Assembly (NCBI GenBank): GCA_938039795.1
Contig: CALHWU010000188.1
Location: 1 to 7,826 of the forward strand
Direction of reading: 5' to 3'
From: an uncultured Muribaculaceae bacterium
GTDB lineage: Bacteria; Bacteroidota; Bacteroidia; Bacteroidales; Muribaculaceae
Length of the DNA stretch: 7,826 bases
Positions 1 to 6,541 of this stretch are shown piece after piece. The translations under genes and the position numbers were made by a program. The notes below the pieces were generated by a model that was given only the letters and a program-made list of their open reading frames with translations, was not told where the DNA came from and searched no databases. Position 1 is the first letter of the stretch. Each line of letters starts with the position of its first letter.

Positions 1-94
1 CGGCGGGATCATACTTCACCTCGTCGGTGCAGGCACCGAGTCCCCACATAGTGAGGGCCAGGGCCGGCAGAGCGATTATTTTGTTGAATTTCAT
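1..94 (-). CDS. Partial lipoprotein, third gene of the SusC/SusD operon (N-terminus only)
   Basis: Only the first 31 codons lie in the window; the gene continues past the left edge. The N-terminus starts MKFNKIIALPALALTMWG and leads into a lipobox L-G-A-C, followed by acidic residues (TDEVKYDPA). This is a clear type II (lipoprotein) signal peptide. An Asp two residues after the Cys does not match the acidic-rich surface-export signal well, so its side of the outer membrane is uncertain. The start is 25 bases downstream of the susD stop on the same strand, so it is very probably co-transcribed with susC and susD. In such operons this position is usually held by a SusE/SusF-like surface glycan-binding protein or another locus-specific lipoprotein. 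That role is inferred from position only, because no functional domain is visible. Confidence 0.8.
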   Translation of the reverse strand, partial: MKFNKIIALPALALTMWGLGACTDEVKYDPA

Positions 95-119
95 ATTCTT
101 AATGTATTATGGTGCTTGA

Positions 120-1739
120 TTAGAATTTGAGCGAGGTGTAGCAGTCGGAGGGGTCGGGGTTGTTCCAGTCCTTCACAGCCTCATTGTTGTTGCCCTCGGT
201 CTCTACGATACAGAAGTTCATCCATGCCGGACGGGTAGTAGTGTTGAACTGTGCCGACTGCTGGAAGTTTGTGCCCTGGTATCCGCGGATCACGGGCTTG
301 TTGAGACGCTTATAGTCGAAGAAAGTCTGTCCCTCGCCCCAGAGCTCTATGCACTTCTGGGTGAAGATCTCGTCAATAATACCTTCCTGATCGGTCGCAC
401 GGCAGGAGTAGACGTTATAGCGGTAGGTCTTCATGAAGTCCTCGATAAGCTGCTTGCCCTGTGCGGGAGCGGTATGAGCCACAGCCTCGGCCTCGATGAG
501 ATACATCTCCTCGATGCGCATCAGCGGCATACAGGTAGCGGAACCTACGTTGTAGTCCTCGATATTGCCTGCACCGGGACGGAACTTGAACGATGAATAG
601 GCGGGAAGCGAAGCTGCGAATTCAGCATCAAGCACCGGCTCCTGACCTGCGAGAGGCGAGTCCTCGGGAGCCTTGTAGGAGAGCTTGCGGAAGTCGCGGT
701 CGCTCATCTGGTTGTAGAGTGCCACGCTGATCTTGCTGAAGGGGCCTGCGGCTGCATAGCCGTACTGTGCCTCGTTGGAAGCCCAGGCGGTCCAGTTGAG
801 GATACCCGACTGCACGCATGCATCCTCCTTCATCGCCTTCGAGCACCACATCCAAGATTTGCCGAGCTGCGAGTTGTTGAAGCCGTCGGTTGTCGAGAGC
901 CATTCGTCGCGGGTCAGAGGAGCGTACTTGCCGGTAGCGATAGCCTTGCGGGCGTATTCGGCAGCCTTAGGATAGTCCTCAACCCACATATAGGTGCGGG
1001 CCTTGAGGCCGTAGACTACGGCGATGTCGGGGATATTGTGCCATGAATCGGATGTCTCGACGCCGGAAGCGATGAGCTGCTCGGCCAGGTCGAGGTCGCC
1101 CATGATGAACTCGAACATCTGCTGGCGCGGCACGCGGGGATTGTTGCGCGACTCGGCCTCGGTGGTCTTGTCGGTGACGATAGGCACGGTCAGACCGCTT
1201 ACGTCGTTGCCGTTGAGGTTGACCGACGATGTGCCGTCGTTGGGAAGGAACTCATAGAGGCGAGCCATGTCGAGGTAGGTCGAGGCGCGGAATGCGAGAC
1301 CGGCTCCGTAGAAGGTCTTCTGTGCCTCGTCGGCAGTCTCAAGGTCGACCGACGCCATGAGGTTGTTGCAGGTGAGCACCTGCTTGTTGTAGAAGTTCCA
1401 CACCCACTGTGTGCGCATGTAGTTGGGGCCGATATAGCGGTTGAACTCCCATGATGTAAACCAGTCGTAGCCCGAAGCCTCGATCGACATGTCGGAGGTC
1501 ATGACGTCGCGCACATGCATGAGCGCGCCGTAGCCCCAGTCGTAGGCCTGGCTGCTGGCCATGATGTCGAAAGTATTGTAGTAGGCCGGCATAGCCCAGA
1601 GGAGGGCCTCGGTGGCCTTGGAGGAGGCGGCCAGCTGATCCTGTGTGGCTCCGCTGGTGGGGAATGTCTCCTCTACGCAGCCGGTGAGAGCCGGAGCTAC
1701 AACGGCTGCTGCCAGTAATGACTTGAATATATTGTTCAT
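120..1739 (-). CDS. SusD/RagB-family outer-membrane nutrient-binding lipoprotein
   Basis: 539 residues, a normal SusD length. A lipoprotein signal peptide ends in the lipobox L-T-G-C with Cys21 as the lipidation site, so the mature protein should be anchored in the outer membrane and, like known SusD proteins, exposed on the surface as the lid of the SusC channel. The N-terminal half (about 35-250) is helical and Trp/Tyr-rich, as in the SusD TPR-like region. The C-terminal half carries the family hallmarks: MRIEEMYLIEAEA at 407-419, equivalent to the usual 'R-x-x-E-x-Y-L-I-x-A-E-A', and ELWGEGQTFFDYKRL at 465-479. It starts 22 bases after the susC stop, indicating one transcript. The ligand cannot be read from the sequence. 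Family assignment is very secure; substrate is unknown. Confidence 0.96.
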   Translation of the reverse strand: MNNIFKSLLAAAVVAPALTGCVEETFPTSGATQDQLAASSKATEALLWAMPAYYNTFDIMASSQAYDWGYGALMHVRDVMTSDMSIEASGYDWFTSWEFNRYIGPNYMRTQWVWNFYNKQVLTCNNLMASVDLETADEAQKTFYGAGLAFRASTYLDMARLYEFLPNDGTSSVNLNGNDVSGLTVPIVTDKTTEAESRNNPRVPRQQMFEFIMGDLDLAEQLIASGVETSDSWHNIPDIAVVYGLKARTYMWVEDYPKAAEYARKAIATGKYAPLTRDEWLSTTDGFNNSQLGKSWMWCSKAMKEDACVQSGILNWTAWASNEAQYGYAAAGPFSKISVALYNQMSDRDFRKLSYKAPEDSPLAGQEPVLDAEFAASLPAYSSFKFRPGAGNIEDYNVGSATCMPLMRIEEMYLIEAEAVAHTAPAQGKQLIEDFMKTYRYNVYSCRATDQEGIIDEIFTQKCIELWGEGQTFFDYKRLNKPVIRGYQGTNFQQSAQFNTTTRPAWMNFCIVETEGNNNEAVKDWNNPDPSDCYTSLKF

Positions 1740-1761
1740 TGTGTGATTTCGTTTGTAATGT

Positions 1762-4700
1762 TTAGAACGTCACTGTCAGGCCACCGGTGAGGGTGCGGAT
1801 AGGAGCGTAGTAAGTGTTGTTGATTGAACCGCTGAGCGACTGGCGGGGGTCGATGCCCTGACGCTTAGCCCAGATCCATACGTTCTCGGCCTGGAAGTAG
1901 ACACGGAGCTTGGTGAGGAACATCTTGGCGGTGATGCTCTGGGGCAGCGTGTAGCCGAAGTTGATGGTGTTGAGGCTCAGGTAGTCGGCGCTCTCAAGGA
2001 AGCGGTCGGAGGTAGAGGTGGCGTACTGGTCGTCATACTGCAGGCGCGGAATGGTCTTCGAGGGCTTCTCGGGAGTCCATGCCTTGAGTATGTCGGCGTG
2101 CCAGTTGTAGCCCTTGGATGTCGACGAGGGGTTGCCCATGAAGAGAGAATACTGTCCGTCGTAGACCTTGCCGCCGAGGGAGTAGCCGAAGTCGAGCGAG
2201 AGGTCGAAGCCGTAGGCCGAAACCTGAGTGCCGAAACCGCCGTAAACCTTGGGCAGAGCGCTGTCGAGGATGAAGTAGTCGTTGTTGGTCAGCTTCTCGT
2301 AGGGGACCTTCTCAAGTTCGCCTGTAGGCTTCTTGTTGTCGTCGAGCACCTTGTGGTAGTAGAGAGCGGTACCGTCCTCCTGGTTGACACCTGCGTAGCG
2401 ATACATGCGGTAGCTGTAGAGAGGGAGACCCTCGCCGTAGAAGTGGCTGCCGGAGGAGTAACCGCGATGTCCGTCGATCTCCATGGTCTTGCGCTCCTCG
2501 GGGAGGTAGGAGATCTTGTTCTTATACCATGTCAGGTTGGCGTTGACGCTCCAAGTGATGTTGCGGGTGTTGATGATGGTTCCGCTGAGGTCAACCTCGA
2601 CGCCGGTGTTGGTCATGTCGCCGATGTTGTCCCAGTAGCCGGTGTAGCCGAACGACGGGGGGAGGGGGAACCAGGAGAGCATGTCGGATGTCTTGCGGTA
2701 GAATCCCTCGATGCTACCGGAGAGGCGGGAGTTGAAGAGATCGAACTCTACGCCGTAGTTGAGGTTGCCGTTCTTCTCCCACGAGATGTCGGGGTTGCCC
2801 TTGGTGGCGGGAGTGGCGGCGGGCATGCCCGAACCGTTGACGATGTTGTAGGTGTTGGTGTAGAGGAAGTTGCTGATATTGTCATTACCCTGCTCACCAT
2901 ACGATGCCTTGATCTTCAGCATGTCGACCCAGTCGGCGTTGAAGAAGCTCTCCTTGGAGATGATCCATGCTGCGCCGGCGCTCCAGAAATTACCCCAGCG
3001 GTTGTCGGGATGGAAACGCGAGGAGGCGTCGCGGCGGAACGAGAACGATCCGAAGTATTTCTGGTCGTAGCTGTACTGGCCGCGGAAGAGCCAGCCCTCG
3101 TTGTTGTAGTAGGTGCGGTAAGACCCTGACTCACCCGAGAGGATGGCTCCGTCGAGCTCGTCGTTGGAGGGATCGAACATATTGGAACGGTTGGCCGAGA
3201 GGTAGTTGTACTTGTCCTGATAGAACTCGTGACCGAGGAGGACGCTTGCCTCATGGACGTTGCCGAATGTGTGGTTCCAGTCGAGGAGCTGCTGGAATGT
3301 GGTGCTCAGACGGTGAGTGGAGGTCTTGCTGACGATACCGTTGGAGGAAGCATACGAACCGTAGAAGGGGTTGGTGATGTTGCTCAGACGGGTCTCGTTG
3401 TAATCAACGGAGTTGTTGGATGTGAACTTGAAGTCATTGAGGAAACGCACTTCAACGAATCCGCTGCCGCTGAGGGCGTTGCCGTTGTACTTGTTGGTGT
3501 CGAGGAGCGTGTTGGAGATAGCGTTGGACTGTCCGAACACGGGACGCTGGAGGCCGGCGTTCTGGCCGTCGCCATAGTCATAGCGCTTGATGCCGTTCTG
3601 GTCGATGATGATGTCCTTCTGTCCGTTGCGGATGAAGAGGGGATAGATGGGAGCTACCTCGGTGGCGGCAGCGAAGATGTTGCCGGAGGAGTTGCTCGAT
3701 CCGTCCTCGCTCATGCGCGATGCGGAGTAGTGTGTGTAGCTCATCGATGCGCCTACCTTGAGCCACGACTTGGCCTGGGTGTCGGCCGACAGACGTCCGG
3801 TGAAACGCTTGAAGCCGGTGTTGGGTGTGATACCCTCGTTGTTGAGGAAGCCGGCCGATGCGTAGAACGAAGTCTGGTCCGTACCATTGGTGACGCTCAT
3901 GTTGTATTCCTGACGGAGAGTGGTCTTATAGGAAGCGTCGAGCCAGTTGTCGGGCTGCATCCAGTATTCCTGTCCGCGGTATGTGCGCATGTAGCCCTTG
4001 GTGGCGGCGGGGTTGAACTTGCCGTTCTCGCCTACGAGATACTGGCCCTGGGGAGCGGTGTAGGTCTGATACCAGAGACCGTAGTCGTTGGCTGCGGTAA
4101 GGTTCTGGTTGGCCCACTGATAGGCTTCCTGAGCGCTCTTGTTCATCTTGTCCATCGCATAGCGGTTGAGGGCGCTGTAGTAGAGCTCATAGTACTGGCG
4201 GGGATCCTTGATGAGGTCGTAGTCCTGTGTGGCGCGTGTATTCGCACCCCACTTGGCGTCGACGGTCACTGTAGCGCCCGTGCCGAGCTGACCTTTCTTG
4301 GTGGTGATGAGGATGACACCGTTGGCACCGCGCGCACCGTAAAGGGCGTTGGAAGCAGCATCCTTAAGCACAGTCATCGATGCTATATCCTGCGAGTTGA
4401 GGGTGTTCATGTCGCCCGAGAAGGGGGCTCCGTCGACGATCACGAGCGGCGCATTGCCGGCGTTGATCGAAGAGATACCGCGGATGCGGATGGTGGGGGT
4501 AGTGGTGCCCGGGGCGCCGGAAGCGTTGGTGAGCTGTACGCCTGCCACCTTGGAGTTAAGGGCATTGAGGGCGTTGCTGACCTGTGACTTCTCGATCTGC
4601 GAAGCGTCGACCACGGCAGCCGATCCGGTGAAGGCCTCCTTGGTAGCCTTACCGTAGGCCACGACCATCACTTCGTCGAGACGGTTGTCGGCATTGTCGA

Positions 4701-4977
4701 GCTTGATGAGCATCTTGCCCTCGGTGATGTCGACTTCAGCGGTCTTCATGCCCACGTAGGTGACTTTGAGTCGCTTCACGTTGGGCCGAACCTTGAGTGA
4801 GAACATGCCGTCGATGTCAGTGGAGCATCCCGTGCCGCCGCCTATCGGAAAGACAGAGGCGCCTACGAGAGGCTCGCCGTCGCCGGCGTAGATGACCTGA
4901 CCTGTCACGATGCGTTCCTGAGCGGAAGCAACCGCAAACATAGCCACGGTCATGAGTAACAAAAACAACTTTTTCAT
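1762..4977 (-). CDS. SusC/RagA-family TonB-dependent outer-membrane transporter
   Basis: 1071 residues, typical for SusC. A Sec signal peptide (MKKLFLLLMTVAMFAVASA, cleavage near residue 19-20) is followed by a carboxypeptidase-D-like regulatory domain (about 24-95, with GEPLVGASV and the D-G-x-F-x-L motif). Next come the TonB-box-like LDEVMVVAYG at 100-109 and a plug domain (about 110-228, with IRIRGISSINAGNAPLVIVDG and LYGARGANGVILITTKKG). The rest is a beta-barrel ending in terminal Phe (LTVTF), the outer-membrane insertion signature. It would import a ligand handed over by the adjacent SusD, powered by TonB-ExbB-ExbD. There is no N-terminal STN (secretin/TonB signalling) domain, so direct control through an anti-sigma factor is unlikely. 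The start lacks a Shine-Dalgarno and is preceded by a run of A/T, normal for Bacteroidota. Substrate is unknown. Confidence 0.97.
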   Translation of the reverse strand: MKKLFLLLMTVAMFAVASAQERIVTGQVIYAGDGEPLVGASVFPIGGGTGCSTDIDGMFSLKVRPNVKRLKVTYVGMKTAEVDITEGKMLIKLDNADNRLDEVMVVAYGKATKEAFTGSAAVVDASQIEKSQVSNALNALNSKVAGVQLTNASGAPGTTTPTIRIRGISSINAGNAPLVIVDGAPFSGDMNTLNSQDIASMTVLKDAASNALYGARGANGVILITTKKGQLGTGATVTVDAKWGANTRATQDYDLIKDPRQYYELYYSALNRYAMDKMNKSAQEAYQWANQNLTAANDYGLWYQTYTAPQGQYLVGENGKFNPAATKGYMRTYRGQEYWMQPDNWLDASYKTTLRQEYNMSVTNGTDQTSFYASAGFLNNEGITPNTGFKRFTGRLSADTQAKSWLKVGASMSYTHYSASRMSEDGSSNSSGNIFAAATEVAPIYPLFIRNGQKDIIIDQNGIKRYDYGDGQNAGLQRPVFGQSNAISNTLLDTNKYNGNALSGSGFVEVRFLNDFKFTSNNSVDYNETRLSNITNPFYGSYASSNGIVSKTSTHRLSTTFQQLLDWNHTFGNVHEASVLLGHEFYQDKYNYLSANRSNMFDPSNDELDGAILSGESGSYRTYYNNEGWLFRGQYSYDQKYFGSFSFRRDASSRFHPDNRWGNFWSAGAAWIISKESFFNADWVDMLKIKASYGEQGNDNISNFLYTNTYNIVNGSGMPAATPATKGNPDISWEKNGNLNYGVEFDLFNSRLSGSIEGFYRKTSDMLSWFPLPPSFGYTGYWDNIGDMTNTGVEVDLSGTIINTRNITWSVNANLTWYKNKISYLPEERKTMEIDGHRGYSSGSHFYGEGLPLYSYRMYRYAGVNQEDGTALYYHKVLDDNKKPTGELEKVPYEKLTNNDYFILDSALPKVYGGFGTQVSAYGFDLSLDFGYSLGGKVYDGQYSLFMGNPSSTSKGYNWHADILKAWTPEKPSKTIPRLQYDDQYATSTSDRFLESADYLSLNTINFGYTLPQSITAKMFLTKLRVYFQAENVWIWAKRQGIDPRQSLSGSINNTYYAPIRTLTGGLTVTF

Positions 4978-5043
4978 ACTAAAAAATAATTATACAATAT
5001 GTGACTGTTCTGTTGGTAAGTCGCGATAATATCCCATTGCCGT

Positions 5044-5071
5044 CCGGAGAGCGTCGTTGCGACGCGGCCGG
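5044..5071. repeat. GC-rich inverted repeat (hairpin) in the susC leader
   Basis: A perfect 6-bp inverted repeat, GCGTCG (5051-5056) and CGACGC (5060-5065) around a TTG loop, is flanked by CCGG (5044-5047) and CCGG (5068-5071), which can pair with an internal bulge. It can form a hairpin in RNA from either strand. It lies between the susC promoter and the susC start, and just upstream of the plus-strand terminator, so it could be part of a leader structure or the body of an antisense RNA. Confidence 0.5.
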
Positions 5072-5094
5072 CTCCTGCTTTCTCTGACGCAAAC

Positions 5095-5119
5095 CCGCCT
5101 TACGGATGGCGGCTTTTTT
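5095..5119 (+). terminator. Plus-strand intrinsic terminator inside the susC leader
   Basis: The stem CCGCC (5095-5099) and GGCGG (5108-5112) with an 8-base loop is followed, after one C, by six Ts (5114-5119). The T-run follows the stem only on the plus strand, so it would terminate a transcript running antisense to the susC leader. No annotated plus-strand gene lies upstream for several kilobases, so the expected product is a short antisense RNA, or the element shields birA from antisense read-through. The stem is short (5 bp) but entirely G-C. Confidence 0.6.
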
Positions 5120-5143
5120 GTGTTTATGAAAGTTATTAAAGCG

Positions 5144-5177
5144 CAAAATTAATTCTTTTTGACAATACGCGCAACAA
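5144..5177 (-). promoter_or_regulatory. Predicted promoter of the susC/susD operon
   Basis: Read on the minus strand, TTGTTG (5177-5172) is followed by a 20-base spacer and then TAATTTTG (5151-5144). This fits the Bacteroidota primary sigma consensus (-33 TTG, -7 TAnnTTTG) with full agreement at the fixed positions. Transcription would start near 5137, giving a leader of about 160 nt before the susC ATG. The leader contains the two hairpins annotated here, a place for post-transcriptional control. The start site is inferred, not mapped. Confidence 0.65.
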
Positions 5178-5235
5178 TCGCGCAATAAATTTCCCGATTT
5201 TAACAATTGAAGGCGATAAACCGACAGGAAAAACG

Positions 5236-5243
5236 TAATTTTG
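5236..5243 (+). promoter_or_regulatory. Predicted -7 element upstream of birA
   Basis: TAATTTTG matches the Bacteroidota -7 consensus TAnnTTTG exactly. The nearest TTG upstream (5207-5209) is 26 bases away, longer than usual, so the -33 element is weak or absent. A start about 6 bases downstream would leave a leader of only about 14 nt, with GAGG (5247-5250) near its 5' end. A four-codon upstream reading frame (ATG at 5245, then TGA) falls between this element and the birA ATG. Confidence 0.5.
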
Positions 5244-5263
5244 CATGAGGAAAAACTGAAATC

Positions 5264-6052
5264 ATGAGAGAATCGGAGAAATCAGAAAAAACGGAGCTCT
5301 CGGAGAGCGCGGAGCTCTGCAGCGACTGCCGCCCTCAGCTCACCATAATAGAGGAGGCCGCATCCACCAACACACTTATGGCCGAAGCCGACCGCGGGGG
5401 GTGCCTGCCCCACGGCGCGGCCATCATGGCGCGGCGCCAGACCGCCGGGCGCGGGCAGAGGGGCAACCACTGGGAGAGCGAGCCGTGGATGAACGTCACT
5501 CTGTCGATAATGCTGCGGCCGGAGGGAGTCGAGGCAAGGGAGCAGTTTCTCGTGTCGGAAGCGGTGGCCATAGCCACTGCCGAGACTGTCAGGGAGCTGA
5601 CCGGGCTTCAGGCGGAGGTGAAATGGCCCAACGACATATATATAGGTGATCGCAAGATAGCGGGCATACTGATAGAGTGCGCCCTCGAAGGGAAGCGCAT
5701 CGGCAGGGCGATAGCCGGAATAGGACTCAACGTCAACCAGACCGCATGGTTGAGCGACGCCCCCAATCCGGTCAGCATGCGCGAGCTGACGGGGGCGGCG
5801 TATGATGTGGAGGCTACCGCGCGGATGCTCGTGGAAAAAACGGCCCGGCTGACGGCCGCCCTTCCGTCATCGGCCGATGAGACCGAGCGGCGCTATGCCT
5901 CGCTGCTATGGCGCCGCGAGGGGATCCACAGCTGGGAAGACGCGGCGAGCGGCGAGGTGTTCAGCGCCGGCATCGCGCGGGTGGAGCGCACGGGCAGGCT
6001 CGTGATGGACAACGGCAGATGCTACTGGTTTAAGGAAGTGAAGTGGCGATAA
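5264..6052 (+). CDS. birA: Biotin--[acetyl-CoA-carboxylase] ligase, single-domain (class I) form
   Basis: 262 residues. The cytoplasmic enzyme activates biotin with ATP to biotinyl-AMP and attaches it to the lysine of biotin carboxyl carrier domains, such as that of acetyl-CoA carboxylase. Visible signatures are S-T-N at 34-36 (start of the catalytic domain), the biotinyl-AMP loop GRGQRG at 62-67 with W70, KWPNDIYI at 120-127, K131 followed by IAGILIE, and GIGLNVN at 152-158. A small C-terminal SH3-like domain ends in WFKEVKW. There is no N-terminal helix-turn-helix, so unlike the E. coli protein it should not act as a biotin-operon repressor. Residues 1-25 are a Ser/Glu-rich extension with no conserved motif. 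The ATG at 5264 was chosen because the next Met (residue 39) falls inside the catalytic domain. The gene is divergent from susC, and no biotin genes are nearby. Confidence 0.95.
   Translation: MRESEKSEKTELSESAELCSDCRPQLTIIEEAASTNTLMAEADRGGCLPHGAAIMARRQTAGRGQRGNHWESEPWMNVTLSIMLRPEGVEAREQFLVSEAVAIATAETVRELTGLQAEVKWPNDIYIGDRKIAGILIECALEGKRIGRAIAGIGLNVNQTAWLSDAPNPVSMRELTGAAYDVEATARMLVEKTARLTAALPSSADETERRYASLLWRREGIHSWEDAASGEVFSAGIARVERTGRLVMDNGRCYWFKEVKWR
5292..5318 (+). repeat. Short in-frame direct repeat in the birA 5' end
   Basis: CGGAGCTCT occurs at 5292-5300 and again at 5310-5318, spaced 18 bases apart and therefore in frame. It encodes the repetitive E-L-S-E-S-A-E-L stretch of the non-conserved N-terminal extension. 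This may reflect slippage or a small tandem duplication and has no evident function. Confidence 0.45.
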
Positions 6053-6066
6053 CGACAAACACGCAG

Positions 6067-6096
6067 CTGAAGGGGGCGGTCCGTAGAGTAATTTTG
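6067..6096 (+). promoter_or_regulatory. Predicted promoter for the 112-aa protein and capsid-like gene
   Basis: TAATTTTG (6089-6096) matches the Bacteroidota -7 consensus exactly. A partial -33 match, CTG at 6067-6069, lies 19 bases upstream. Transcription would start near 6102, about 30 nt before the ATG at 6131. The element sits just after the birA stop, and no terminator is visible between birA and this point, so the downstream genes may receive both birA read-through and their own transcript. Confidence 0.5.
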
Positions 6097-6130
6097 CATC
6101 ATCAACAAGCGATAAACCCTACGGAACGAA

Positions 6131-6469
6131 ATGGAAGAAGAACTGAAAGAAACAACTGTAGCGCCTGCAGAGGAGCAACAGGAGAAAGGACACGAACAGG
6201 AGGAGACATCACCGGAGCCTGCGGCGTCGCCTGAAGGGGCGATAACGCCCGAAAGCGTGATGAAGCTCATAGCGGAGGCCGAGAAGCGCGGATTTGAGCG
6301 CGGCAAGCTTGCCGGAGCCGAAGAGGAGAGAGAAAACGCTCGGAAATGCGGCAGCGGATCCATATGGGAGGATCCTCGGCTGACCGAGGCCGAGGATGAG
6401 CAGCGGCGAAACCGACTGCAGATCGACAACGAATTCCTGACCAGGCTTCGTCCGACAGCCTGGGACTGA
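6131..6469 (+). CDS. Hypothetical acidic, helical 112-aa protein upstream of the capsid-like gene
   Basis: I do not recognise a named family. Residues 1-38 are rich in Glu, Pro, Ala and Gln and probably disordered. Residues 39-72 (from TPESVMKLIAEAEKRGFERG onward) are charged and should form a long amphipathic helix, possibly a coiled coil. A more polar stretch with one Cys (C73) and a W79 follows. The C-terminus is a compact tail, FLTRLRPTAWD. There is no signal peptide or membrane segment, so it is presumably cytoplasmic. It lies between birA and a capsid-like gene on the same strand, with its own -7 element upstream. A small acidic helical protein directly before a major capsid gene could be a scaffold or a protein packaged in the shell, but that is inferred from position. 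The start has only a weak GGA (6123-6125) upstream. Confidence 0.75.
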   Translation: MEEELKETTVAPAEEQQEKGHEQEETSPEPAASPEGAITPESVMKLIAEAEKRGFERGKLAGAEEERENARKCGSGSIWEDPRLTEAEDEQRRNRLQIDNEFLTRLRPTAWD

Positions 6470-6541
6470 AGAGCAGTCAGAGAGCCAGGAGTATGATTTA
6501 TATAAACTTATAACCAATCACAATCTTTATCTAAATCAATT
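6470..6541 (+). promoter_or_regulatory. A/T-rich leader of the capsid-like gene
   Basis: These 72 bases separate the 112-aa gene from the capsid-like gene. From about 6491 they are strikingly A/T-rich compared with the GC-rich genes on both sides, and they include a weak inverted repeat, TTATA then TATAA (around 6498-6513). No TAnnTTTG element and no Shine-Dalgarno are visible. An unstructured A/T-rich start region is how Bacteroidota usually mark strongly translated genes, so it probably serves translation of the capsid-like protein from a shared transcript. Confidence 0.35.

Larger units (their letters stand above)
5044..5119 (+). ncRNA. Candidate antisense small RNA overlapping the susC leader
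   Basis: Two successive hairpins (5044-5071 and 5095-5112) ending in a T-run look like the 3' part of a bacterial small RNA. The transcript would be fully complementary to the untranslated leader of susC. Antisense sRNAs in this position have been reported to repress susC homologues in Bacteroides polysaccharide-utilization loci (the DonS type in B. fragilis). Only the 3' end is supported. I could not find a matching -7/-33 pair on the plus strand, so the 5' end given is a minimum boundary and expression is unproven. Confidence 0.35.

Noticed and set aside
3229..4587. A 452-codon plus-strand frame inside susC, and a similar 343-codon one at 2098-3129
   Set aside because: Both are antisense shadows of an unmistakable susC. 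They are Val/Gly/Glu-rich with no domain or plausible start signals.
4979..5206. A 75-codon minus-strand reading frame ending just before the susC ATG
   Set aside because: Its start lies upstream of the predicted susC promoter, so it would not be on that transcript. It has no internal Met, its composition looks like translated hairpin DNA, and no domain is recognisable.
6053..6130. A phage attachment site or integration boundary after birA
   Set aside because: No tRNA, direct-repeat pair or integrase is visible. A boundary cannot be supported from this window.
6470..6541. A separate promoter for the capsid-like gene
   Set aside because: The stretch is A/T-rich but contains no TTTG in a TAnnTTTG context, so I treated it as a translation leader instead.
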